A stretch of DNA of 64,000 bases. It comes from Pelomonas nitida. Its GTDB lineage: Bacteria > Pseudomonadota > Gammaproteobacteria > Burkholderiales > Burkholderiaceae_C. The stretch covers positions 234,623-298,622 of the forward strand of contig NZ_JBIGIA010000007.1 of assembly GCF_043555975.1 (NCBI RefSeq), given 5' to 3'. Under the pieces are notes generated by a model. It made no database searches. It saw only the letters and a program-made list of their open reading frames with translations, and had not been told where the DNA came from. Positions 41,567 to 50,178 of the stretch are shown here, one piece after another. Numbering within the stretch: position 1 is the first letter of the stretch; the number at the start of each line of letters is the position of its first letter. The translations under genes and the position numbers were made by a program.

Positions 41567-43677
41567 ACGACGCCACCCAGCCCCTGCCGCCCGGCCTGCG
41601 TGCGGGGCTGGAGGCGGTGTGCGCACCGCTGCTGGCGCACGACGGCGAGCGCATCGTGTTCGCCAACGACGCCATGCTGCGCCTGCTGGGCCGCAGTGCC
41701 GACGAGCTGGCGCTGCTGGCGCCCGAGGCCTGGGCTGCCGACACGCAGCAGCTCTCGCTGCGCGACTACGGGCGCCGCTGCCTGGGCAGCGACGAGGCGT
41801 TGCCGACGATGGAAATCGAGGCCGTGAGCGCCAGCGGCAGCAGCCGCCACCTCGAGATCACCGCGCGCCGCCTCGCCATGGGGGGCGGTGCCGCGCCGCT
41901 GGTGCTGCTGAGCTGCCAGGACCTCAGCGACATGCGCCACGTGCAGAACAGCCTGCTGGAGGTGGGCCGCGTGATGTACCAGATCGTCGAGAACGGGCCG
42001 GTGGCCAGCTACGTGCTCGACAGCGGCCACCGCGTCACGCACTGGAACGCCGCCTGCGCGCAACTCACCGGCCAGCCCGCGTCGCAGATGCTGGGCGGCG
42101 ACGAGACCTGGCGCGCCTTCCACGCGCAGGCGCGGCCGACGCTGGCCGAGCTGATCGTCGACGGCCGCGTCGAGGCCGACGGCCCGCTGTACTACGGCGC
42201 CGACTTGCAGCGCTCGCCACTGCTGCCCGACAGCTTCGCCTACGAAGGCTTCTTTCCACAGCTGGGCCCGGCCGGGCGCTGGCTGTATGTGACGGCCGCG
42301 CCGCTGCGCGGCATCGACGGCCAGGTGATGGGCGCCATCGAGACGCTGCAGGACGTCACGACCCGCCACCAGGCCGAAGAGCAGCTGCGTCGCCACCAGG
42401 CCGCGCTGGAGTCCATCGTCGAGCAGCGCACCGCCGAGCTGCGGCTGACGCACCGGGAGCTGGAGGCCTTCCTGGAGAACGCGTCGGTCGGCATCATCTC
42501 CACGCGCGACATGCAGATCACGCGCAGCAACAAGAAGTTCGCCAAGATCCTGGACCTGCCGGACGATGTGGCGGCGACCGATGTGCCGCTGCGCCGCTTC
42601 TTCCTGGACGATGCCGACTTCCACGACCTCGACCGCATGGCCGCCAACGCGCTGCGCGCCGACACCTCGCTCGTGCAGGAGATGTGGCTGCAGACCTGGA
42701 CGGGCCGGCGCATCTGGGTGCAGCTCATCGCCTATGCATCCAACCCCGAGGGCAGCGCCCCGGGCATGTGGTGGCTGTTGCAGGACCACAGCGACGTCAT
42801 GCGCGCGCAGGAGGAGCTGGTGCGCAACTACCGCAACATCCAGGAGACCAACGCGCGGCTCGAAGAGGCGCAGAACCAGCTGCTGCAGTCCGAGAAGATG
42901 GCCTCGATCGGCCAGCTCGCCGCCGGCGTGGCCCACGAGATCAACAACCCCATCGGCTTCGTCAACTCCAACCTCGGCACGCTGCGGCGCTATGTCGAGC
43001 AGCTGCTCGCGTTGATCCAGGCCTACGGCGCCCGCGGGCGCGGCACGAGCGATGCCGAGCTGGCGGCGATGGAGAAGGCTGCCGACCTGGAGTTCATCGC
43101 CGAAGACCTGCCCATGCTGCTCAACGAGAGCGAGGAAGGCCTGTCGCGCGTGCGCAAGATCGTGCAGGACCTGAAGGACTTCTCGCGCGTGGACCACGCC
43201 GACTGGCAGGACGCCGACCTCAACGCCGGCCTGGAGTCCACGCTCAACGTCGTCATGAACGAGGTCAAGTACCGGGCCGACGTGAAGCGCCAGTACGGCA
43301 CGCTGCCACCCGTGCGCTGCCTGGCTGGTCAGCTCAATCAGGTGTTCATGAACCTCATCGTCAACGCGGCGCATGCGATGCCGACGGACCGCCGCGGCAT
43401 CATCACGCTGGCCACCGGCGTGGCGGAGCAGGCCGAGCGCGACTGGGTCTGGATCGAAGTGGCCGACGACGGCTGCGGCATGACGCCCGAGGTTCAGCGC
43501 CGCATCTTCGAGCCGTTCTACACGACCAAGCCCGTGGGCCAGGGCACGGGGCTGGGCCTGTCGATGTCGTTCTCCATCGTGCAGAAGCACGGCGGCCGCA
43601 TCGAGGTGCAGTCCGCCCCCGGCGAGGGCACCCGCTTTCGCGTGTGGGTGCCTGTGGCCGGGCCGGTGGCCGGCTGA
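41563..43677 (+). CDS. PAS-domain sensor histidine kinase
   Basis: A 704-residue soluble-looking kinase. Two or three PAS domains occupy residues about 15-430 (IVFANDAMLRLLG; VENGPVASYVLDSGHRVTHWNAAC; FLENASVGIISTRDMQITRSNKKF), separated by a coiled coil (RRHQAALESIVEQRTAEL). The transmitter has the phosphorylatable H458 in GVAHEINNPIGFVNSNL and a GHKL ATPase (NLIVNAAHAM, VADDGCGM, GQGTGLGLSMS). There is no membrane helix, so the signal is likely cytosolic. It is coupled by ATGA to the receiver gene and is its probable phosphate donor. Confidence 0.9.
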   Translation: MNDATQPLPPGLRAGLEAVCAPLLAHDGERIVFANDAMLRLLGRSADELALLAPEAWAADTQQLSLRDYGRRCLGSDEALPTMEIEAVSASGSSRHLEITARRLAMGGGAAPLVLLSCQDLSDMRHVQNSLLEVGRVMYQIVENGPVASYVLDSGHRVTHWNAACAQLTGQPASQMLGGDETWRAFHAQARPTLAELIVDGRVEADGPLYYGADLQRSPLLPDSFAYEGFFPQLGPAGRWLYVTAAPLRGIDGQVMGAIETLQDVTTRHQAEEQLRRHQAALESIVEQRTAELRLTHRELEAFLENASVGIISTRDMQITRSNKKFAKILDLPDDVAATDVPLRRFFLDDADFHDLDRMAANALRADTSLVQEMWLQTWTGRRIWVQLIAYASNPEGSAPGMWWLLQDHSDVMRAQEELVRNYRNIQETNARLEEAQNQLLQSEKMASIGQLAAGVAHEINNPIGFVNSNLGTLRRYVEQLLALIQAYGARGRGTSDAELAAMEKAADLEFIAEDLPMLLNESEEGLSRVRKIVQDLKDFSRVDHADWQDADLNAGLESTLNVVMNEVKYRADVKRQYGTLPPVRCLAGQLNQVFMNLIVNAAHAMPTDRRGIITLATGVAEQAERDWVWIEVADDGCGMTPEVQRRIFEPFYTTKPVGQGTGLGLSMSFSIVQKHGGRIEVQSAPGEGTRFRVWVPVAGPVAG

Positions 43678-43683
43678 GCCGCG

Positions 43684-44664
43684 TCAGGCCGCCAGCGGCC
43701 GCGCGATGGCGTCGATGCGCTCCACCACGTCGGCCGTCAGCTTGGGCGTGACGGCCAGGGCGGCCAGGTTGTTCTGCAGCTGCTCCATGCGGCTGGCGCC
43801 GAGGATGACGCTGGACACGCGCGGGTTGCGGTTGGCCCAGGCGATGGCGAGCTGCGACGTGTTGCAGCCGAGCTCCTCGGCGATGGCGCCGAGCTTCACG
43901 ACGGCCTCGTTGCGGGCCTTGTCCTGCACCTTGTCGCGCAGCCAGCTCATGCTTTCCAGCGCCGCGCGGCTGCCGGCGGGAATGCCGTCGCGGTACTTGC
44001 CGGTCAGCAGGCCGGAGGCCAGCGGGCTCCAGGTTGTCAGGCCCAGCCCGATGTCCTCGTAGAGCCGGGCGTATTCCTGCTCGACGCGCTGACGGTGGAA
44101 CAGGTGGTACTGCGGCTGCTCGACGACGGGCTTGTGCAGGTGGTGGCGCTCGGCGATGTCCCAGGCCGCGCGGATGTCGGCGGCGCTCCACTCGCTGGTG
44201 CCCCAGTACAGCGCCTTGCCCTGGCGGATGATGTCGCTCATGGCCCAGACCGTCTCTTCGATCGGCGTGTGCGGGTCGGGGCGGTGGCAGTAGATCAGGT
44301 CGATGTGCTCGAGCTGCAGGCGCTTGAGCGACCCGTCCACGGCCTGCATCAGGTATTTGCGGTTCAGCGTGTCCTTGCGGTTGACGGTCACGCCGTCCCG
44401 GTTCAGGCCCCAGAAGAATTTGCTGGAGACGATGTAGTCCAGCCGGTTCCAGCCCAGCGCCTTGAAGGCCTGGCCCATGACGACCTCGCTCTCGCCTTGC
44501 GCATAGACCTCGGCGTTGTCGAAGAAGTTGATGCCGGCGTCGAAGGCGGCGGCCAGCATCTCGCTGGCGGCCTTGGTGTCGACCTGGTTGTGATACGTGA
44601 CCCAGGAGCCGAGGGAGAGTTCGGACACCTGGAGGCCGGCGCGGCCGAGTCGGCGGTATTGCAT
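43684..44664 (-). CDS. Aldo/keto reductase (Kv-beta-like subgroup)
   Basis: A 326-residue NADPH-dependent oxidoreductase with the AKR tetrad D49, Y54 (FFDNAEVYAQGESE), K82 (VSSKFFWG) and H127 (YCHRPDP). Together with GVTVNRKDTLNRKYL and SPLASGLLTGKY, the sequence resembles voltage-gated K+ channel beta-subunit-like AKRs, which reduce aldehydes. The physiological substrate is unknown. The ATG at 44664 is chosen (MQYRRLGRAGLQVSELSLGS); seven extra residues from an upstream ATG are possible. It is convergent with the kinase gene, only 6 nt away. Confidence 0.92.
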   Translation of the reverse strand: MQYRRLGRAGLQVSELSLGSWVTYHNQVDTKAASEMLAAAFDAGINFFDNAEVYAQGESEVVMGQAFKALGWNRLDYIVSSKFFWGLNRDGVTVNRKDTLNRKYLMQAVDGSLKRLQLEHIDLIYCHRPDPHTPIEETVWAMSDIIRQGKALYWGTSEWSAADIRAAWDIAERHHLHKPVVEQPQYHLFHRQRVEQEYARLYEDIGLGLTTWSPLASGLLTGKYRDGIPAGSRAALESMSWLRDKVQDKARNEAVVKLGAIAEELGCNTSQLAIAWANRNPRVSSVILGASRMEQLQNNLAALAVTPKLTADVVERIDAIARPLAA

Positions 44665-44750
44665 GGGCGAGTCCTGTGGGTGCAACGGAAAGTGCGGCAG
44701 CTTACGGCGGCTTGCATGGACGCGTGGGCCGGGCGGTTATCGTTGCGGCC

Positions 44751-45944
44751 ATGAACCTCGCCGTCATCGGCGCCGGGCCTGCGGGCCTGGCGCTCGCGCT
44801 GCTGGCCGCCGAGCGCCTGCCTGCCGCCAACATCCACCTCTTCGACACCCGCGCGCTGGACCACGACGTCAGCGGCGACGCGCGCACCTTGGCGCTCAAC
44901 CTCGGCAGCGTGCGGCTGCTGCAGCGCCTGCAGGCCTGGCAGCCGGCGGCGGCCGAAGCCATCCGCACCGTGCACATCAGCCAGGCGCCGCCGTCGCCGG
45001 TGGCCGGCGCGGTGCGCCTGCATGCCGCCGAACTGGGCGTGCCGCAGCTGGGCGCCGTGCTGCCCTACGGCGCGCTGGTGGCGCCGCTGCAGCAGCGCTG
45101 GCTGGGCATCGCCGCGCGCCGGCCCGAGCAGCTGTTCACGCGCTTCGGCACGCCGGTGCACGCGATCCGCTCGGAGGCCACTGGCGTCGAGCTCGACAGC
45201 GGCGACGGCCCGCTGGTCGAGCGCTTCGACCTGGCCGTGGTCGCCGAGGGCGGCGTGTTCGCCGAGCAGGAGCGCAAGCGCATCCGCAGCGACTACCACC
45301 AGAACGCCTGGGTCGGCACCGTGCGGCTGGCCGCGCCCGGCCTGCAGGGCCTGGCGGTGGAGCGCTTCACGCGCAACGGGCCGCTGGCGCTGCTGCCGCT
45401 GCCCGACGACGCCGCCGGCCCACGCGCCGCGCTGGTGTGGTGCCTGCCGCAGGCCGAGGACGACATCGCCTCGCTGAGCGACGCGCAGCGCCTGGTCGTC
45501 ATCCAGCAGCAGCTGCCCGATGTGGCCGGTCGGCTCACCGGCATCTCGCCGCTCAAATGCTTCCCGCTCGGGCTGAATGCCGAGACCCGCCTGCTGCAGG
45601 GCCGCACGCTGCGCATCGGCAATGCCGCGCAGACGCTGCACCCGGTGGCCGGCCAGGGCCTGAACCTGGGGCTGCGCGACGCCCAGGCCCTGGTGGACGC
45701 GCTGCGTGAGTGGACCAAGACAACCGCCGCGACCGGCCAGACGCTGGACACCGCGCTGGCCGGCATCGAACGCCAGCGCGCGCCCGACCGCTGGCCCATG
45801 ATCGCCGCCACCGATTTCCTGGCCCGCAGCTTCGCGTGGCGGCTACCGGGCCTGCCAGGCCTGCGCGGCCTGGCGCTGGCGGGCCTGCAGCAGGCGACCC
45901 CGCTGAAAGCCGCGCTGGCCCGGCGGATGATGTTCGGCGGCTGA
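44751..45944 (+). CDS. UbiH/UbiF-family FAD-dependent monooxygenase
   Basis: A 397-residue flavoprotein. The N-terminal FAD motif is VIGAGPAGLALAL. DARTLALNLGSVRLLQRLQAW corresponds to the DxR region of the ubiquinone hydroxylases. The second FAD motif, IGNAAQTLHPVAGQGLNLGLRDAQAL, is in the form usual for UbiH. These enzymes hydroxylate ring positions during ubiquinone synthesis in the membrane-associated complex. Which position cannot be told by eye. A Coq7-type hydroxylase at 50.7 kb would cover the C6 step. Confidence 0.87.
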   Translation: MNLAVIGAGPAGLALALLAAERLPAANIHLFDTRALDHDVSGDARTLALNLGSVRLLQRLQAWQPAAAEAIRTVHISQAPPSPVAGAVRLHAAELGVPQLGAVLPYGALVAPLQQRWLGIAARRPEQLFTRFGTPVHAIRSEATGVELDSGDGPLVERFDLAVVAEGGVFAEQERKRIRSDYHQNAWVGTVRLAAPGLQGLAVERFTRNGPLALLPLPDDAAGPRAALVWCLPQAEDDIASLSDAQRLVVIQQQLPDVAGRLTGISPLKCFPLGLNAETRLLQGRTLRIGNAAQTLHPVAGQGLNLGLRDAQALVDALREWTKTTAATGQTLDTALAGIERQRAPDRWPMIAATDFLARSFAWRLPGLPGLRGLALAGLQQATPLKAALARRMMFGG

Positions 45945-45961
45945 AGATGAGCTCACCCCCT

Positions 45962-46017
45962 ACCGGCTTCGCCGGCCCCCTTCGAGGGGGCGCCGCTGGT
46001 GGCCCGGCAAAGCCGGT
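45962..46017. repeat. Nested palindromic intergenic repeat
   Basis: The outer arms ACCGGCTT / AAGCCGGT enclose CCGGC-TTC-GCCGG and CCCCC-TTCGA-GGGGG. The hairpin starts 18 nt after the monooxygenase stop, so it could act in termination or transcript stability, but no T-run follows. A related GCCCCC/GGGGGC element lies before proA. Confidence 0.5.
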
Positions 46018-46091
46018 TCCACGGCGGCCGCTGGAAGCGTCGGCGGCTGTGCGCCGACCTGTGTTGAATTCGGATTAGCGAGAAGCACTCG

Positions 46092-46715
46092 ATGCGGAAT
46101 CTCCCTCTTTTTGTTTTGGCGCTGCTGCTTGCCGCAGCCCGGCCCGCGCTGGCCCAGGCCGCGCCGCTGATCCCACCCACCAAGCCCGTGGCCGGTGTGG
46201 CGCAGGAGGAATGGTCCAAGCGCTGGTGGCGCTGGGCGCTGTCCTTCGACGACGAGGACAGCCCCGTCGCCGACCGCGACGGCCGCTACTGCGCCAGCGG
46301 CCAGGAAGGCGCCGTGTGGTTCCTCGCCGGCACTTACGGCTCGGCGCGCACCATCCGCAGCTGCCATGTGCCGGCGGGCAAGACGCTGTTCTTCCCGCTC
46401 ATCAACTACATCACCGTCGAGCCCGACGACGCGGACGAGAGCTGCGTGTCGCTGAAGCAGCGCGCTGCGCGCCTGGTGCCTGCGCCCGATGCGCTGCTGC
46501 TGGAAGTCAACGGCAAGCGCTTCGCCGGCCTGGAGGCGCACCGCCAGGTCACGCGCCGCTGCTTTCACCTCAGCGACGACGACGACACGCTGGCCGCCGG
46601 CAACGGCTTCTACGTCGCGCTGGGCCCGCTGAAGAAGGGGCGCTACACGCTGAACTTCGGCGGCATCCTGCCGGGCATGTCGCAGGCGGTGACGTACACG
46701 CTGAATGTGGACTGA
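46092..46715 (+). CDS. Exported hypothetical protein, 207 aa
   Basis: A signal peptide (LPLFVLALLLAAARPALAQA) is followed by a conserved-looking core: WSKRWWRWALSFDD, DGRYCASGQEGAVWFLAGTYG, CHVPAGKTLFFPLINY and GFYVALGPLKKGRYTLNFGG. Four cysteines lie in the mature part, likely paired. The protein should be periplasmic or secreted. I have seen this pattern in uncharacterised proteins of other bacteria but know no function. No partner gene is adjacent. Confidence 0.68.
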   Translation: MRNLPLFVLALLLAAARPALAQAAPLIPPTKPVAGVAQEEWSKRWWRWALSFDDEDSPVADRDGRYCASGQEGAVWFLAGTYGSARTIRSCHVPAGKTLFFPLINYITVEPDDADESCVSLKQRAARLVPAPDALLLEVNGKRFAGLEAHRQVTRRCFHLSDDDDTLAAGNGFYVALGPLKKGRYTLNFGGILPGMSQAVTYTLNVD

Positions 46716-46887
46716 CGCGGGGCTCGCGTCGGGCTGATCTCTGACACGCATCGGCTGCCGAGGCCCGACGCTGAGGTCTGGTGGCAGGGCTCGGACGTGG
46801 AGGCCCCGGCACAGTGCTGAGCAAGGCTCGCTACGGCCCTGACGAAGCGGTGGCCGCGGCCCTTTGGGACAATCCGGAAATGAACCA

Positions 46888-46926
46888 GCCCCCACGCTCG
46901 CCCTGCTCGCTGCCCTCCAAGGGGGC
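46888..46926. repeat. Inverted repeat GCCCCC ... GGGGGC before proA
   Basis: Six-base arms separated by 27 nt, containing CGCTCGCCCTGCTCGCTGCCC, end 35 nt before the proA start. The composition resembles short palindromic repeats that are common between genes in Burkholderiales (from memory). A regulatory role is possible but unsupported. Confidence 0.4.
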
Positions 46927-46961
46927 GCATCATTGGCTTCGGTCGGCCGAGCGCCATTGAT

Positions 46962-48212
46962 ATGAGCCTGACTGCCTACATGGACGACCTCGGCCGCGCC
47001 GCCCGCGCGGCCGCCACGCAGATGGCAGCCGCCTCGACGGCCGCCAAGAACACCGCACTGCTGGCCCTGGCCCGCCGCCTGCGCGAGGCGGGCCCAGCCT
47101 TGGCCGAGGCCAACGCCCGGGACCTGGCAGGCTCCGCTGAACTGAGCGGTCCGCTGCGCGACCGCCTCAAGCTCGACGCCAAGACGCTGGCCACGGTTTC
47201 TGAGGGCTGCGAGCAGATCGCCGCCATGCCCGACCCCGTCGGCGAGATCACCGGCGTGAAGCGCCGCCCGACCGGCATCAGCGTGGGCCAGATGCGCGTG
47301 CCGCTGGGCGTGTTCGGCATGATCTACGAGAGCCGCCCCAACGTGACCATCGAGGCCGCGTCGCTGGCCATCAAGAGCGGCAACGCCTGCATCCTGCGCG
47401 GCGGCTCGGAGGCCATCCACTCCAATCTCGCACTGGCGGAGCTGGTGGCCGCGTCGCTCGAAGATGCCGGTCTGCCGCGCGCCGCCGTGCAACTCGTCAA
47501 CACGACCGACCGCGCCGCCGTGGGCCTGCTCATCAGCCAGCCGCAGTGGGTGGACGTCATCATCCCGCGCGGCGGCAAGGGCCTGATCGAGCGCATTTCG
47601 GCGGAAGCCAAGGTGCCCGTCATCAAGCACCTGGATGGCAACTGCCACAGCTATGTCGACGAGTTCGTCGACCTGGCCCAGGCCGTGAAGGTCGTCGACA
47701 ACGCCAAGACGCAGAAGTACAGCCCCTGCAACGCGACCGAGTCGCTGCTGGTGCATGCGGCGCAGGCCCGGGCCTTCCTGCCGCTGATCGCCGAGGTGTT
47801 CGCGGCCAAGGGCGTGGAGATGCGCGGCTGCGGCCGCACCCGCGCGCTGCTGCCTGCGGCCGTGCCGGCGACGGAGGAGGACTGGTCCACCGAGTACCTC
47901 GCGCCCATCATCAGCATCAAGGTCGTGGACTCGCTGGACGAGGCGATCGCGCATATCAACCGCTATGGCTCGCATCACACGGACGCGATCCTGACGACCA
48001 ACCACGTCAACGCCATGCGCTTTCTGCGTGAGGTGGATTCAGCCAGCGTGATGGTCAACGCGAGCACGCGGTTTGCGGATGGTTTCGAGTACGGGCTTGG
48101 GGCGGAGATCGGCATCTCCACCGACAAATTTCATGCCCGTGGGCCGGTGGGGTTGGAGGGGCTCACTTCGATGAAGTGGGTGGTGTTGGGGCAGGGAGAG
48201 GTGAGGGGGTGA
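46962..48212 (+). CDS. proA: Gamma-glutamyl phosphate reductase
   Basis: A 416-residue enzyme of proline synthesis that reduces glutamyl-5-phosphate to glutamate semialdehyde with NADPH. The block VPLGVFGMIYESRPNVTIEAASLAIKSGNA, IPRGGKGLIERI, HLDGNCHSYVD and the catalytic cysteine in YSPCNATESLLVH are all in place. GRTRALLP and ASTRFADGFEYGLGAEIGISTDKFHARGPVGLEGL complete the family pattern. The start is the ATG at 46962. No proB is adjacent. Confidence 0.95.
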   Translation: MSLTAYMDDLGRAARAAATQMAAASTAAKNTALLALARRLREAGPALAEANARDLAGSAELSGPLRDRLKLDAKTLATVSEGCEQIAAMPDPVGEITGVKRRPTGISVGQMRVPLGVFGMIYESRPNVTIEAASLAIKSGNACILRGGSEAIHSNLALAELVAASLEDAGLPRAAVQLVNTTDRAAVGLLISQPQWVDVIIPRGGKGLIERISAEAKVPVIKHLDGNCHSYVDEFVDLAQAVKVVDNAKTQKYSPCNATESLLVHAAQARAFLPLIAEVFAAKGVEMRGCGRTRALLPAAVPATEEDWSTEYLAPIISIKVVDSLDEAIAHINRYGSHHTDAILTTNHVNAMRFLREVDSASVMVNASTRFADGFEYGLGAEIGISTDKFHARGPVGLEGLTSMKWVVLGQGEVRG

Positions 48213-48252
48213 GCGGCGCGGTGATTTGCGGCTTGCCTGGCCCTGACACGCG

Positions 48253-48789
48253 ATGTCCGCTGCACTGACCCCCGCGGAGTCGGTCTGCATGTTGGGCCTG
48301 ATTGCCCCGCAGTTCCTGGTGTTCTCGCGCGTGCTGTATACCCGGCAGTTCTGGCTTGTTTGGGGGGTGGTCGTGGGCGTAGCCGCGTTGTGGGCCATGC
48401 TCGTTGGAATCTCGGATGCCTTCAACATCGGTACGGTTTCGCTCCCAGGCGGCCGAGGGCACCCTCGGCTCGTGGTGCCGTGGCCCGCAGCCTGGGCCTA
48501 CTTCAGTGGGCTGTTGCTCGCCGTGGCGGCTGCTGTGCTGTTGGGGGGCATCAGGCCAGGTTCAGGGTTCGACGGACTGCAAGGGCTCGGCGTGCTCTTT
48601 GCGGTGGCCAGTTTGCTGATGCTTGCACTCTCGGAGCAGTTCAGCTCGTTGCGGCGGTTCGGCTTCATGCTGGCTGTTGCAAGCCTGCTCGGGCTGGTGC
48701 TGTGGGCAGGACATAGATTCGGCAAATGGACGGCGATGGCCTTGTGGGTTGCCGTGGTGGCGTGTGTTGTGTGGAGCTCGGCAGGCTAA
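48253..48789 (+). CDS. Hypothetical inner-membrane protein, 178 aa
   Basis: A hydrophobic protein with about five predicted membrane helices (FWLVWGVVVGVAALWAMLVGI; AWAYFSGLLLAVAAAVLLGG; LGVLFAVASLLMLAL; FMLAVASLLGLVLWAG; AMALWVAVVACVVW). Third-position GC is lower than in the neighbours, which may indicate recent acquisition or low expression. It lies 40 nt downstream of proA and 80 nt before a giant inverted repeat. No family is recognised. Confidence 0.6.
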   Translation: MSAALTPAESVCMLGLIAPQFLVFSRVLYTRQFWLVWGVVVGVAALWAMLVGISDAFNIGTVSLPGGRGHPRLVVPWPAAWAYFSGLLLAVAAAVLLGGIRPGSGFDGLQGLGVLFAVASLLMLALSEQFSSLRRFGFMLAVASLLGLVLWAGHRFGKWTAMALWVAVVACVVWSSAG

Positions 48790-48868
48790 TGGGGCGAATG
48801 AAATGAACCCCAACGAAGTCCTGCCAGTGGTTCGTCGGCCCGGCTGTTGACGCCCGCGAGAGGCCCAG

Positions 48869-49392
48869 CCGGGAGTTCGCCCCGGCGGGCGACCTACTTT
48901 CTGGGCGACCAGAAAGTAGGCAAAGAGTCGCCCCTGTTCCGTCGCCCCTCGCTGCGCGAGGGGTTCCCTGCGATGCTCGGAACCCGAGGCTCGCGCAGAA
49001 CTCACTTCGCTACGCTCCGTTCAAACAACTGCGCGAAGTCAGGTGACGAAGCGGGCTTCGCCCGCGCCTCGGGCTCCTGCGCTTCTCGGCTCCTCCAAAG
49101 GGGAGTGAAGGAACAGCCGAACAGCCGTTCGCCACGAGGTATTCGTCTTGCCCCCTTTAGCACCGCCGAGCAGCGCAAGGCCTTGAGGGCGTGCGCGAAG
49201 CGCACTTCGTGAACTGACTCCGCGCAACTGTTTGAGCAGAGCGTAGCGGCGCGAGTTTTGCGCGGGCCCTCAAGGCCTGAGCAGCGCAGGGAACCGCTCG
49301 CGCAGCGAGCGGCGGTGCGGTCGGGGGTCGCTTCTTTGCCTACTTTCTTGTCGACACAAGAAAGTAGGTCGCCCGCCGGGGCGAACTCCCGG
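48869..49392. repeat. Giant imperfect inverted repeat, about 520 bp
   Basis: The ends are perfect inverted copies: 34 nt at 48869-48902 pair with 49359-49392. The similarity continues inward with gaps for roughly 200 nt per arm (AAACAACTGCGCGAAGTCAGGTGACGAAG on one side, AAACAGTTGCGCGGAGTCAGTTCACGAAG on the other strand of the opposite arm). Each arm also has its own small hairpin, CTACTTTCT...AGAAAGTAG (48894-48919 and 49341-49368). The ORFs within it are frame shadows. It fills most of the 684-nt gap between the membrane protein and queC, and no gene is seen in it. Confidence 0.8.
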
Positions 49393-49473
49393 CACCGCAC
49401 GGGCCTGGAACCGAGTGGTTGTTCGATGGCCGCTCATCAGGCGTCAGATACCTTCTTCGGTAGCATCCCGCCC

Positions 49474-50178
49474 ATGCAAGACACCCGCAAAGCCCTGGTC
49501 CTGTTCTCCGGCGGCCAGGACTCCACCACCTGCCTGGCCTGGGCGCTGGACCGCTACGCCGAAGTCGAGACGCTGGCCTTCGACTACGGCCAGCGCCATC
49601 GCATCGAGCTGGACTGCCGCAACACCGTCCGCGCCGAGATCGCGCGCCAGTTCCCTCAGTGGGCCGGCAAGCTCGGCGCCGACCACCTGCTGGACCTCTC
49701 CCTGCTGGGCCAGATCAGCGACACCGCCCTGACCAGCGAGCGCGCCATCGAGTTGCAGGCCAACGGCTTGCCCAACACCTTCGTGCCGGGCCGCAACCTG
49801 CTGTTCCTGACCTTCGCGGCCACGCTGGCCTACCGCCGTGGTGCGACGGTGTTGGTGGGCGGCATGTGCGAGACCGATTTCTCCGGCTACCCCGATTGCC
49901 GGGACAACACGCTGAAGGCGTTGCAGGTGGCGCTCAGCCTGGGGCTGGATTCGCCCATGACGCTGGAGACGCCGCTGATGTTCATCGACAAGGCCGCCAC
50001 CTGGCGCCTGGCCGAAAGCCTGGGCGGCGAGGCGCTGGTGAAGCTCATCGTCGAAGACACGCACACCTGCTACCTCGGCGAGCGCGGTGAGCTGCACGCC
50101 TGGGGCCACGGCTGCGGCCAGTGCCCGGCCTGCGCGCTGCGGGCCAGTGGCTTCGAGCGCTACAAGGCCGCCGCATGA
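49474..50178 (+). CDS. queC: 7-cyano-7-deazaguanine (preQ0) synthase QueC
   Basis: A 234-residue enzyme of queuosine synthesis that turns carboxy-deazaguanine into preQ0 with ATP and ammonia. The PP-loop SGGQDS is at residues 12-17. FVPGRNLLFLTFAATLA and the C-terminal zinc cluster (DTHTCYLGE, then GHGCGQCPACALR) are diagnostic. The start is the ATG at 49474, 82 nt after the giant repeat. Its stop overlaps the LemA-family gene (ATGA). No other queuosine gene is adjacent. Confidence 0.94.
   Translation: MQDTRKALVLFSGGQDSTTCLAWALDRYAEVETLAFDYGQRHRIELDCRNTVRAEIARQFPQWAGKLGADHLLDLSLLGQISDTALTSERAIELQANGLPNTFVPGRNLLFLTFAATLAYRRGATVLVGGMCETDFSGYPDCRDNTLKALQVALSLGLDSPMTLETPLMFIDKAATWRLAESLGGEALVKLIVEDTHTCYLGERGELHAWGHGCGQCPACALRASGFERYKAAA

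Noticed and set aside
41530..43590. A 686-codon frame antisense to the PAS histidine kinase
   Set aside because: Shadow of a kinase with all transmitter motifs intact.
45600..45680. Apparent change of the GDxxH motif in the UbiH-like protein (GNAAQ)
   Set aside because: GNAAQ...HPxAGQG is, as far as I recall, the normal form in UbiH-type hydroxylases, so it is not a defect.
45960..48005. A 681-codon minus-strand frame across proA
   Set aside because: proA on the plus strand is complete; the minus frame has no family signature and runs into the intergenic repeat.
48900..49440. Short ORFs inside the giant inverted repeat
   Set aside because: Several frames are open on both strands because the arms are mirror copies; the peptides are Arg/Ala/Ser-rich and show no start signals.
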